A DNA stretch of 64,000 bases from Spirosoma sp. KUDC1026. Lineage in GTDB: Bacteria; Bacteroidota; Bacteroidia; Cytophagales; Spirosomataceae. How positions within the stretch are numbered: the first letter of the stretch is position 1; every line of letters begins with the position of its first letter. The stretch covers positions 1,968,001-2,032,000 of the forward strand of contig NZ_CP056032.1 of the NCBI RefSeq assembly GCF_013375035.1, written 5' to 3'. Below the pieces are notes generated by a model. That model made no database searches. It was not told where the DNA came from and worked only from the letters and a program-made list of their open reading frames with translations. Both the position numbers and the translations under genes were made by a program. Below are positions 26,827-35,415 of the stretch, piece by piece.

Positions 26827-27993
26827 TTACCGCCAGTAATACCGTTTACTACGTCGGGTAAATAATGTTTTAATCCCCGCCAGGCCATAATATACGCCCA
26901 GCAACAAATCCATAAAGGGCATACTGGCTGCGTGAACTGTATGGGCCAGCCGATAACTGATTCGGCCGACAATGCCCCAGAAAAGTAGAAGACGCACCCC
27001 AAACGCACCACTGGCTGTCAGCAAAAGAAACCACTCAGCTTCGGTAAATGGCTGATGAATGATTTCCTTGATCAAAAGAATACCGCCGACCACAAGGCCT
27101 AACAACCAGGTCAATACGTGTGATCCCGTTAGTAGACCTAGTCGAATTTTATGGCCGGTTTTGTAATACCTTCCAACGTTCAGATGACGTCGTTTCTGGT
27201 GCTGCCAGTCGGCCCAGGTTTCTTTTGGCTTCGACCAGGTAAAAGTCGCCGGGTTCAGACAAATTGTCGTGTTCCGGCGAGTTGCTACTTCGTTGACGAA
27301 CAGGTCATCGTCTCCGCCCAGTACGTTCTTGTGCGTATAAAAACCTTTGTTGGCAAAGAACAATTGCGTCCGATAAGCCAGGTTTCGACCAACGCCCATG
27401 TAGGGTTTACCCGCCAGTGCCAGCGAAAAATACTGCACGGCTGTAAATAGAGTCTCTGAGCGGATCAGCAGGTTGAGCAGGCCTGGGCGCTTTTCGTAGG
27501 GCGAAAAGCCGAGGACTAAGTGCTTGTCTGCATTGACCAGGCCGTCGACCATGATAGCCAGCCAATCGGTTGATGCTGGTCGACAATCGGCGTCGGTCAG
27601 CAGAACCGAAGGGTACCGCGCCTTTTTCAGGCCAATGGTCAGCGCATATTTTTTGGGCGTTACGTGCTCGTGCTCCTTGTCGATTCGGATGGACTGGAGA
27701 TGAGGGTACTCCGCCGTTAGTTGCTCCAGAAGAAGATTCGTGCCGTCGGTGGAGCGATCATCCATAATCAGCACCTCAAACGTAGGATACTTCTGGGCTA
27801 CAAGCTGCGGGATAAGTTCTTCCAGATTTTCTCGTTCGTTATGAGCGCAAACCACCACCGTAATCCCTGCCGACGTAGTCGGAGAAGCTGACGAATTTGC
27901 CCGGTAAAAAGCGGTTCGGGAAAAGACAAATAAAATGTAAATGAGCTGAATACTGACGACGACAAGCCAGCTTATCAGTAATGTGGTAATCAC
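26827..27993 (-). CDS. Membrane-associated family 2 glycosyltransferase
   Basis: 388 aa from a GTG at 27993, chosen because a full TAnnTTTG promoter element lies only 25-32 bp upstream; the longer open frame to 28200 would begin upstream of that promoter and its extra 69 residues look like non-coding sequence. One N-terminal membrane helix (LLISWLVVVSIQLIYILFVF) precedes a GT2 domain: VVVCAHNERENL, DDRSTDG near residue 79, LLTDADCRP, and KRRHLNVGRYYK, a QxxRW-like acceptor motif. Two or three C-terminal membrane segments follow. It resembles processive or lipid-linked sugar transferases; its substrate is unknown. Confidence 0.88.
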   Translation of the reverse strand: MITTLLISWLVVVSIQLIYILFVFSRTAFYRANSSASPTTSAGITVVVCAHNERENLEELIPQLVAQKYPTFEVLIMDDRSTDGTNLLLEQLTAEYPHLQSIRIDKEHEHVTPKKYALTIGLKKARYPSVLLTDADCRPASTDWLAIMVDGLVNADKHLVLGFSPYEKRPGLLNLLIRSETLFTAVQYFSLALAGKPYMGVGRNLAYRTQLFFANKGFYTHKNVLGGDDDLFVNEVATRRNTTICLNPATFTWSKPKETWADWQHQKRRHLNVGRYYKTGHKIRLGLLTGSHVLTWLLGLVVGGILLIKEIIHQPFTEAEWFLLLTASGAFGVRLLLFWGIVGRISYRLAHTVHAASMPFMDLLLGVYYGLAGIKTLFTRRSKRYYWR

Positions 27994-28017
27994 AAGATGC
28001 GTTGGGTGAATGGTTTG

Positions 28018-28025
28018 CAAAGATA
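28018..28025 (-). promoter_or_regulatory. -7 element of the GT2-rsmG operon promoter
   Basis: TATCTTTG on the - strand matches TAnnTTTG perfectly, 25 bp before the GTG at 27993. No convincing TTG lies at the right -33 distance; the region upstream is an odd pyrimidine-rich tract (purine-rich on +, 28021-28080). Confidence 0.65.
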
Positions 28026-28161
28026 GGGAAAAGAGGAGGAGAAAGGAGGAACGGAGAACGGAACAAGGAGTAGTCAGGAGAAAGAAATGAGCAGTGAATG
28101 AAGCTAAAAAGGTGAAACCTCTTCTTTTTGCCTTATAACTTGTTCCTTTCTCCATTCCTCC

Positions 28162-28189
28162 TTGTTCCGTTCGATACCTATTATCTTTG
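28162..28189 (+). promoter_or_regulatory. Promoter of tgt
   Basis: TTG at 28162-28164, 17-nt spacer, TATCTTTG at 28182-28189. The start codon ATG follows at 28194, only four bases later, which implies a leaderless or near-leaderless mRNA. Confidence 0.75.
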
Positions 28190-28193
28190 TAGA

Positions 28194-29324
28194 ATGACAT
28201 TTTCGATTACTGCTCAGGATACGCAGTCGAAGGCCCGTACCGGAACGCTGACGACGGATCATGGGCCTATTCAGACACCGATTTTTATGCCCGTCGGTAC
28301 GGCGGGTACGGTGAAAGCCGTCCACCAACGCGAGCTGGAGACGGATGTAAACGCCGAAATTATTCTCGGTAATACGTATCATTTGTACCTGCGGCCCGGC
28401 CTCGACGTACTGAAACAGGCGGGCGGACTGCATGCATTCAACGGCTGGCGTCGCCCTATTCTAACCGATTCGGGCGGATACCAGGTGTATTCGCTGTCGA
28501 ATACGCGCAAGATTAAAGAGGAAGGCGTTACGTTCAAGGCGCATACCGATGGGTCCAAACATACGTTTACGCCGGAAGGCGTAATGGATACGCAGCGGAT
28601 CATTGGGGCCGACATTATCATGGCATTCGATGAATGTACGCCCTACCCCTGCGAGTACGGATACGCACGTTCGTCGATGGAGATGACCCACCGCTGGCTG
28701 AATCGCTGCATTGAGCGCTTTGATAGCACCGAGGGGCTGTATGGCTACCGACAAACGTTGTTCCCGATTGTGCAGGGTAGCACGTACTCAGACCTACGTC
28801 GACAGTCGGCCGAGGTTATTGCCAGCAAGGAGCGGGAGGGGAATGCTATTGGCGGGCTGGCCGTTGGGGAGCCCGCCGAAGAAATGTATGCCATGATTGA
28901 ACTGGTTAACGGTATTCTGCCCCTCGACAAGCCGCGTTATCTAATGGGCGTGGGTACCCCTGCCAACATTCTGGAAGCGATTGCGCTGGGCGTAGATATG
29001 TTCGACTGCGTCATGCCTACCCGGAATGCCCGGCACGGACTGCTGTTTACGACAGAAGGTATTATGAATATTAAAAACGAAAAATGGAGCCGCGACTTCA
29101 GCCCGATTGATGCAGGACTGGGTGGCTATGCCAGTACGTTTTACACGAAAGCCTATTTGCGTCATCTGTTTAAGTCTGATGAACTGCTGGGTGGACAGAT
29201 TGCGAGCCTGCATAATCTTACGTTTTACCTGTGGCTGGTCCGCCAGGCACGAGTTCATATTACGGCTGGGACATTTGTTAGCTGGAAGAACATGATCCTG
29301 CCAACGCTTATGCAGCGAATGTAA
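28194..29324 (+). CDS. tgt: Queuine/preQ1 tRNA-guanine transglycosylase, lacking the zinc cysteines
   Basis: 376 aa from ATG 28194 (MTFSITAQ), preferred over an in-frame TTG 66 bp upstream because the promoter lies between them. The catalytic features are intact: LTDSGGYQVYSL, GGLAVGEP and the nucleophile region FDCVMPTRNARHG. It swaps guanine 34 of GUN-anticodon tRNAs (Asn, Asp, His, Tyr) for a queuosine precursor. In the C-terminal zinc site, the Cys-x-Cys-x-x-Cys of E. coli-type enzymes aligns with Leu, Gly and Ser (DAGLGGYASTFYTKAYL), while the His in SLHNL is kept. I recall this as common in Bacteroidota but cannot check it here. Confidence 0.95.
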   Translation: MTFSITAQDTQSKARTGTLTTDHGPIQTPIFMPVGTAGTVKAVHQRELETDVNAEIILGNTYHLYLRPGLDVLKQAGGLHAFNGWRRPILTDSGGYQVYSLSNTRKIKEEGVTFKAHTDGSKHTFTPEGVMDTQRIIGADIIMAFDECTPYPCEYGYARSSMEMTHRWLNRCIERFDSTEGLYGYRQTLFPIVQGSTYSDLRRQSAEVIASKEREGNAIGGLAVGEPAEEMYAMIELVNGILPLDKPRYLMGVGTPANILEAIALGVDMFDCVMPTRNARHGLLFTTEGIMNIKNEKWSRDFSPIDAGLGGYASTFYTKAYLRHLFKSDELLGGQIASLHNLTFYLWLVRQARVHITAGTFVSWKNMILPTLMQRM

Positions 29325-29610
29325 GTAATATTACTTATTCTTGATTGGGTGGGTACTAGCTATGGGTGAACAAGATATAGAGATAAGAATCTATATACTA
29401 TGTAGTTTACTATACGTAGTTTAGAGAAATTAAATGACGATATTGATAATTTCGTTTTGGGGGAATTATGTGAAATAAAAAATTGGAGAACTATTAATTT
29501 GTCTAGTGGTTATTTACTAATTGGTACTATTGCTTAAGTAATTGTCTAGTTACATTTGTGAGCCGTTTCATAACGGACGGCCCACCGTAACTTTATCATA
29601 TATCTGTACC
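29325..29610 (+). promoter_or_regulatory. AT-rich gap with promoter of the exopolysaccharide cluster
   Basis: No gene is seen. A promoter-like pair, TTG at 29530-29532, 18-nt spacer, and TACATTTG at 29551-29558, sits about 50 bp before the GTG start chosen for the SLBB protein. The stretch 29380-29470 is noticeably AT-rich with short near-repeats of CTATGTAGTTTA, of unknown meaning. Confidence 0.6.
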
Positions 29611-31932
29611 GTGTTAGTCAGGAAAGGCGAAAGCTTGTTTCTCTGGCTGGTTGTATTTACTTACTTGAACAGCCAGTCTGAAAGAGCGTGGGGGCAAACG
29701 CCCTCCACGCTGACTAATGAGCAGGTGCAACAGTTTGTGCAGCAGGCGCAGGCCAGCGGCATGACCGAAACGCAACTGGAAGAGTTGGCGAAAACCCGCG
29801 GCTTTACAACGGCTGATATTACGGCCATGCGGCAGCGGATTCGCCAACTCCAGCCAGTTGCGGTAAAGACGGAACAAACTTCCAAGCCGGCTCCATTGCG
29901 GGAGCAGCCGCCAACGCCCGCTCCGCCGGCCAGTACAAAATCGTCGACCGTCTTTGGCGCGTCGTTATTTACGAACGCTACGTTATCATTTGAGCCAAAC
30001 CTGCGACTGGCAACACCCCGTAATTACATCATCGGGCCCGACGACGAACTGATCATTACTGTTTTTGGTAATGCCCAGCAGACGTATCGCCCCCGCGTCA
30101 CACCCGAAGGAACTATCCTTATAGAAAATATCAGTCCCATTTATGTTAACGGACTAACCATAGAGCAGGCCGAACGGCGAATTATCTCCCGGCTACGAAC
30201 GCTCTATCAGGGCCTCAACTCGGCAGGTAGTGGGATTAACGCTCAACTCACATTAGGTAGCGTTCGGAGTATCAAAGTGACGTTGATGGGGCAGGTCGTG
30301 CGACCGGGTACGTATACGCTGTCGTCGCTGGCAACGGTATTCAACGCACTCTATGCCGCCGGTGGACCAGACCCGGAGCGGGGTTCCTTTCGGTCGATCA
30401 ATATTCTGCGCGGAAATCGGATAATCCGGACGCTGGACGTGTACGATTTTCTGCTGCGGGCCGACCAGCGAAGTAACATACGATTGCAGGATCAGGACCT
30501 CATCTTTATCAATCACTACGAGAACCGGATTGAGTTGGGGGGAGAAGTCAAACAGCCCGGCCTGTACGAAATTCGAACTGGTGAAACCTTACAGCAGGTA
30601 TTAGCCTTCGCGGGTGGATTTGCCGAACGGGCCTACACGGCCGCTCTTACATTACAGCGTAATACCTCAACGGAGCAGCAACTGATCAACATTACGGCAG
30701 CTGAGATTGATCAGTTTGTGCCTAAAACCGGCGATCGGTACATAGTCGGAACCATCTCGGACCGTATTACCAACAAAGTGCGTATTAGTGGGGCCGTGTT
30801 CCGGCCGGGCGCTTATGCGCTGTCGCAGAACACAACGGTCCGCCAGCTGATTAAAACCGCTGAGGGGCTGCGCGAAGATGCATTTCTGCACCGGGCCGCG
30901 ATCCGGCGCTTCCGCGAAAACCTCGATCCGGAACTGCTGTCAATAGACATTGGTAAACTGATGCGTAACGAAGTCGCCGACGTATCACTGCAACGCGATG
31001 ATGAGTTGGTTGTCAGTACCATCGGCGACCTGCGCGAGCAACGGACCATTACGGTGCAGGGGGCCATCAACAAAGCCGGAACGTTCGACTTTGCCGACAG
31101 TATGACGGTGGCTAACCTGGTTGTGCTGGCGGGTGGTTTTACCGAATCGGCCAGTTCGTCTAGACTAGAAATTGCTCGGCGGGTTAAGAACGATACGGCA
31201 GGGTTAGATAAAAACCAATCGGTGCAGTTGATTGTCTGCGACATCGACCCCCAACTACGGCTGAACAGTACCGACGCCCGGTTGCTACTGCATCCCTTCG
31301 ACCAGGTTTTTGTCCGACATTCGCCCCGGTACGAAGCCCAGAAGGGGGTAACTGTTACCGGTGAAGTATTTTATCCGGGGCCGTATGCCATTCGGCAGAA
31401 GAACGACCGGATTACGGATTTAATCAGCCGGGCGGGTGGGGTACGTCCCGAAGCGTTTCTACAGGCCGCCCGCTTCAGCCGGAAGGGCGAACTGATTTCA
31501 CTGGACATCCGCCGAATTATGCAGTATCCGGATAGTGGCGGCAATCTCCTGCTGGAAGACGGCGACGCGCTTATCATTCCGCGCAAAGTTGAACTGGTAC
31601 GTATCCGGGGTGAAGTGCTCAATCCCGCAACGGTAGAGTTTCGGCCGGGAAAATCGACACGCCGGTACATCGACGAAGCTGGTGGGTTCACGAAGAAGGC
31701 GCTAAAGCGGAAGACCTACCTGGTTGGCGCAAACGGCAAAATACAGCCGACTCATTCCTTTCTGGGTATCCGTTCATACCCGCGCCCCGACCGTGGGGCC
31801 GAAATTGTCGTGCCGGTGGAATCGCCCAAAGAGACAAACCGAAGTTCCCCCGCCGAACGAGTCGCGTTGCTGTCGGTGATGGCGTCGGGGGCTGCTGTTC
31901 TTTTGTCGGCAATCCGGCTCTTTAGTAATTGA
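29611..31932 (+). CDS. SLBB-domain polysaccharide export protein (Wza-like)
   Basis: 773 aa from GTG 29611; the frame is open back to a TTG at 29542 but that lies upstream of the predicted promoter. After a signal-like hydrophobic segment comes a helical, Gln-rich region, then the polysaccharide-export domain (NYIIGPDDELIITVFG, near residue 140) and repeated SLBB modules (VTLMGQVVRPGTY, IELGGEVKQPGLY, VRISGAVFRPGAY, ITVQGAINKAGTF, VTVTGEVFYPGPY, VRIRGEVLNPATV: six copies). A hydrophobic helix VALLSVMASGAAVLLSAIRLF ends the protein. It would form the outer-membrane/periplasmic export channel. It is first in the cluster, 9 bp before the Wzz-like gene. Confidence 0.93.
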   Translation: MLVRKGESLFLWLVVFTYLNSQSERAWGQTPSTLTNEQVQQFVQQAQASGMTETQLEELAKTRGFTTADITAMRQRIRQLQPVAVKTEQTSKPAPLREQPPTPAPPASTKSSTVFGASLFTNATLSFEPNLRLATPRNYIIGPDDELIITVFGNAQQTYRPRVTPEGTILIENISPIYVNGLTIEQAERRIISRLRTLYQGLNSAGSGINAQLTLGSVRSIKVTLMGQVVRPGTYTLSSLATVFNALYAAGGPDPERGSFRSINILRGNRIIRTLDVYDFLLRADQRSNIRLQDQDLIFINHYENRIELGGEVKQPGLYEIRTGETLQQVLAFAGGFAERAYTAALTLQRNTSTEQQLINITAAEIDQFVPKTGDRYIVGTISDRITNKVRISGAVFRPGAYALSQNTTVRQLIKTAEGLREDAFLHRAAIRRFRENLDPELLSIDIGKLMRNEVADVSLQRDDELVVSTIGDLREQRTITVQGAINKAGTFDFADSMTVANLVVLAGGFTESASSSRLEIARRVKNDTAGLDKNQSVQLIVCDIDPQLRLNSTDARLLLHPFDQVFVRHSPRYEAQKGVTVTGEVFYPGPYAIRQKNDRITDLISRAGGVRPEAFLQAARFSRKGELISLDIRRIMQYPDSGGNLLLEDGDALIIPRKVELVRIRGEVLNPATVEFRPGKSTRRYIDEAGGFTKKALKRKTYLVGANGKIQPTHSFLGIRSYPRPDRGAEIVVPVESPKETNRSSPAERVALLSVMASGAAVLLSAIRLFSN

Positions 31933-31941
31933 CTCACAACT

Positions 31942-33015
31942 ATGCTGACACTGCCATCCACATCAACAAAATCTCCGTCTTTTTTCGGGTTAGCATTATC
32001 GTCGCCAGTCGTGCTGCGTACGCTTTGGCGGGGTCGGATTTGGTTGGCAATCTGGAGTAGTACTTTGGCGATACTAGGCGTAGCGGTTGCGTTCGTAAGT
32101 CCGGTTGAGTTTGTATCGACGGCCCGGATCATGCCTGAAATGGGAAACAATTCGGGCGACATGTTCAGGCGGCTGGCATCGGTGGCTGCGTTTAGTGGTC
32201 TCGACTTATCGGACACGGAAGGAATGGACGCAATCCGGCCGGACCTCTATCCAAACGTGCTCCAGAGTACGCCGTTCATTCTTTATCTGCTTGGGCAACC
32301 AGTTACGACGGACGATGGCCAGACTGCAACGTTGACCAAACTGCTGGATGAAACAGCGGTGAACTGGGAATGGAAAAACTGGTTTCAAACTAATCAGCTA
32401 CCACCAGTACGAACGTCGGGCAAATTGATCCGGTTGACCCAGAAACAGCAAAGTCTGGCGGAGGAAATCAGTGAACGGGTTAGCGCTAAACTCGATACCC
32501 GATCGGGGGTAATCACCATCACGGCCAACATGCCGGACGCCTACGTAGCGGCCAGCGTAGCGCAACTGGCAATGGATTACCTGACGAAGTACGTAACGAG
32601 TTACCGTACTGAGAAGGCGCGCCAGGATTTACAGTTTTATGAACAGCAGCTGATCAGAGCCCGGCAGCGGTATCAGTCGGCGCAATACAATGTTTTTCGC
32701 TACAACGACCAGCACCGGCACCTGGTTATCCAGGCGGCTACGATGGATAAACAACGTATGGAAGCCGAACTGACCATTGCGCAGACGGTTTATACTGAAC
32801 TGGCGCGGCAGTTTGAGCAGGCAAGACTGAAAGTGCAGGAGCGAACACCGGTTTTCAAAGTGCTCGAACCTGCGCAGATTCCAAGTAAGCGCGTGGCGCC
32901 CAAACGAACCGTAATTGTGCTGGTATTTGCCCTCGTTGGTCTGAGTCTCGGTAGTATCTACCTGCTGGCTCAGGGAGCTGATTTGTTTAGCCGATGGCGA
33001 ATGCTCCTTGAATAA
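31942..33015 (+). CDS. Wzz-type chain-length determinant / polysaccharide co-polymerase
   Basis: 357 aa. Two membrane helices bracket a periplasmic domain: IWLAIWSSTLAILGVAVAFV near residues 34-53 and TVIVLVFALVGLSLGSIYLL near the C-terminus. Between them are the FVSTARIMPE strand and a coiled-coil-rich stretch (ARQDLQFYEQQLIRARQRYQ). The PxxP-like segment before the second helix (PAQIPSKRVAPKR) is typical. It ends right after the second helix, so no cytoplasmic BY-kinase domain is attached. It should set polymer length and connect the polymerase to the export channel. Confidence 0.9.
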   Translation: MLTLPSTSTKSPSFFGLALSSPVVLRTLWRGRIWLAIWSSTLAILGVAVAFVSPVEFVSTARIMPEMGNNSGDMFRRLASVAAFSGLDLSDTEGMDAIRPDLYPNVLQSTPFILYLLGQPVTTDDGQTATLTKLLDETAVNWEWKNWFQTNQLPPVRTSGKLIRLTQKQQSLAEEISERVSAKLDTRSGVITITANMPDAYVAASVAQLAMDYLTKYVTSYRTEKARQDLQFYEQQLIRARQRYQSAQYNVFRYNDQHRHLVIQAATMDKQRMEAELTIAQTVYTELARQFEQARLKVQERTPVFKVLEPAQIPSKRVAPKRTVIVLVFALVGLSLGSIYLLAQGADLFSRWRMLLE

Positions 33016-33075
33016 ATTGCCAGCTTTTCTGCTGGATTCTTCTAATGCCCACCAACCCATAACTCGACAGAAATT

Positions 33076-34368
33076 TTGTTCGACGCGTTACAACATAAAG
33101 ACAAACAACTGGCTGTCATCGGCCTGGGCTACGTTGGCCTGCCGATTGCGCTGGAGTTTGCGAAGAAATTCCAGGTCATTGGATTCGACATCAGCGCTGA
33201 CCGGGTCGCGATGCTTCAACGAGGAGAAGACCCATCGCGGGAGATGCCAGAAGAAGCGTTTGCTGGTGTGGATATTACGTTCACGGCTGATCCGGCTGAT
33301 CTGAAACGGGCTCATTTTTTCGTTGTGGCCGTCCCTACGCCGGTTGATGATTATAAAGTGCCCGATCTGAAACCACTGGTACGTGCCTCTGAGGCCATTG
33401 GGCGGGCGCTCAAGCCGGGCGATTATGTCGTTTATGAGTCGACTGTGTACCCCGGCTGCACGGAGGATGATTGTCTGCCTATTCTGGAACAACAATCGGG
33501 GTTGAAGCTGGGGCCGGATTTCAAACTGGGCTATTCACCCGAACGGATCAATCCCGGCGACAAAGTCCGGACCTTGCCCAACATTCTGAAAATTGTATCG
33601 GGGAATGATGCCGAAGCTGCGCAAACCATCGCCCAGGTTTACGGAAACATCATCACCGCTGGGATTTACACGGCGCCAACCATCAAGGTAGCCGAAGCCG
33701 CCAAAGTAATCGAAAACACGCAGCGGGATCTGAATATCTCCCTCATGAATGAGTTGGCTATCATCTTCGACCGGATGAATATCGATACGCAGGAAGTCAT
33801 CAAAGCGGCCGCTACCAAGTGGAATTTCCTGCCGTTCACACCCGGCCTGGTGGGCGGCCACTGCATTGGCATCGACCCGTACTATCTGCTCTACAAGGCC
33901 CGTCAACTGGGGTACGACCCACAGGTTATTAACTCCGGCCGCCGGATCAACGATGGTATGCCGGCCTTCGTCGCTACGAAACTCGTTCAGATGCTTCTGC
34001 AGCATGGCAAAAATCCGCGCCAGACGAAGGTGCTGGTAATGGGCCTGACCTTTAAGGAGAACGTGTCCGATATCCGCAATTCACGCGTGGCTGATCTGGT
34101 GCGGGAGCTGATGAAATACGCCATTAATGTTCACCTGATCGATCCGCACGCGTCGCCCAATGAGGTAGCCGCCGAATACCGGATGACGCTCATGGATACC
34201 CCCTCGAATAAGTATGATGCCGTGATTGTAGCGGTGGGGCACGACGAGTACAGGACGCTGGCGCTCGATTACTTCCGGGGGCTGATGAATGGGGCGCCCA
34301 TTCTTCTGGACCTGAAAGGGATGTACAGCGTGCCGACAGATGACGGACTGACTTACTGGCGACTATAA
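33076..34368 (+). CDS. UDP-sugar 6-dehydrogenase (TviB/WbpO/WecC type)
   Basis: 430 aa from a TTG at 33076; no closer ATG is in frame. It has an N-terminal Rossmann motif AVIGLGYVGLPIAL, VAVPTPVD, YESTVYPG, the central EAAKVIENTQRDLNIS helix, and the catalytic Cys in GGHCIGIDPYYL. It oxidises C6 of a UDP-N-acetylhexosamine to the uronic acid using 2 NAD+. The sequence style is closer to TviB/WbpO than to UDP-glucose dehydrogenases. With wecB in the same cluster, UDP-ManNAc to UDP-ManNAcA is one possibility; UDP-GlcNAc or UDP-GalNAc are others. Confidence 0.93.
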   Translation: MFDALQHKDKQLAVIGLGYVGLPIALEFAKKFQVIGFDISADRVAMLQRGEDPSREMPEEAFAGVDITFTADPADLKRAHFFVVAVPTPVDDYKVPDLKPLVRASEAIGRALKPGDYVVYESTVYPGCTEDDCLPILEQQSGLKLGPDFKLGYSPERINPGDKVRTLPNILKIVSGNDAEAAQTIAQVYGNIITAGIYTAPTIKVAEAAKVIENTQRDLNISLMNELAIIFDRMNIDTQEVIKAAATKWNFLPFTPGLVGGHCIGIDPYYLLYKARQLGYDPQVINSGRRINDGMPAFVATKLVQMLLQHGKNPRQTKVLVMGLTFKENVSDIRNSRVADLVRELMKYAINVHLIDPHASPNEVAAEYRMTLMDTPSNKYDAVIVAVGHDEYRTLALDYFRGLMNGAPILLDLKGMYSVPTDDGLTYWRL

Positions 34369-34380
34369 CCCCGACGGACC

Positions 34381-35415
34381 ATGCATGTGATTCTTGTTGG
34401 GAGCCCGGCGTTCGATTCGCTGGAGTATCACCTGAGTGATGCGTTGCAGGTGCTTGGTCATACGACGCTCATTGTCGATCCGGCCGCCGAAGTATTTCTG
34501 CCTGCTAAACTTACGTACTGGGCCGCCCGGTTTAACGAAACGTATGACCGGTTGGTTGCCGAACGGATAGCTACTCGGATTGTGGCAAATCGGCCGGATC
34601 TGGTGCTGGTCATATACCGGACGATGCACCCGGTGTTGGTCGACCAATTGAAACGACAACTGCCCGGTGTTACCATTGCGCAGATTAATCCCGATGCGCT
34701 GACTAATCTGGAAAAGCAGCAGATCATCGCATCGGATTACGATTGCTATTTTTCCAAGGAGCCATACGTAGTCAGTGCCCTGCGCGACAAGGCCGGACTA
34801 CCCGCGTATTATCTGCCCGAAGGCTTTAATCCGCGAATACACCGGAAGCCCACAATCAGCAAAGCCGATGCTGAGCGTACTACCAATATGGACGTATTGG
34901 TTTACGGCGGTTTATATGCTTACCGCGCCCGGATGGTTGAGCAGTTAATCCGGGCGGGTATCAACGTTGTCGTGTTCGGAATGGAAGGGCCGTATCTGAA
35001 CGCAGCTGTGAAATCGGCCTTCCGGGGGCGCTACCTGGTCGGTGAAGAAAAGAACCAACTGTTGTATGGTGCCCGGATTGTTTTCAATAATCTCCACTAC
35101 GCTGAGGTGACGTCGGCCAACCAGAAATACTTTGAGATTAACGGTATCGGCGCTTTTCAACTGTGTGATCACAAACCGACGCTGGACGACTATTCAGGCA
35201 TACCGACGGAGCGCGTTACCTTCGGCACCATAACCGATGCTATCGATAAAATCCGCTACTACCTGAGCCGTCCTGACGAGCGTTACGAACTCGCTGAGCA
35301 GCAGTACCAGCACTTTCAGAAATACCACACCATCGATCAACGAGTCAGCCAACTGCTGCGTATCACTGGTCTGCAATCTTCATCGTCGACAGCTTATGAA
35401 ACGGTGGGGAGGTAG
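34381..35415 (+). CDS. CgeB-like glycosyltransferase
   Basis: 344 aa, no signal. It begins MHVILVGSPAFDSLEYHLSDAL, a GT-B N-terminal fold, and the C-terminal half has the pattern of CgeB-like family 1 transferases: VLVYGGLYAYRARMVEQLI, then YGARIVFNNLHYAEVTSANQ and FEINGIGAFQLCDHKP. It transfers a sugar from a nucleotide donor in polymer assembly; donor and acceptor are unknown. Its end overlaps the polymerase start by 20 bp. Confidence 0.83.
   Translation: MHVILVGSPAFDSLEYHLSDALQVLGHTTLIVDPAAEVFLPAKLTYWAARFNETYDRLVAERIATRIVANRPDLVLVIYRTMHPVLVDQLKRQLPGVTIAQINPDALTNLEKQQIIASDYDCYFSKEPYVVSALRDKAGLPAYYLPEGFNPRIHRKPTISKADAERTTNMDVLVYGGLYAYRARMVEQLIRAGINVVVFGMEGPYLNAAVKSAFRGRYLVGEEKNQLLYGARIVFNNLHYAEVTSANQKYFEINGIGAFQLCDHKPTLDDYSGIPTERVTFGTITDAIDKIRYYLSRPDERYELAEQQYQHFQKYHTIDQRVSQLLRITGLQSSSSTAYETVGR

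Noticed and set aside
24950-29409. ATACTATGTAGTT found at about 24950 and again at about 29396
   Set aside because: A 13-bp match is expected several times by chance in a window this size, and neither copy sits at a plausible element end.
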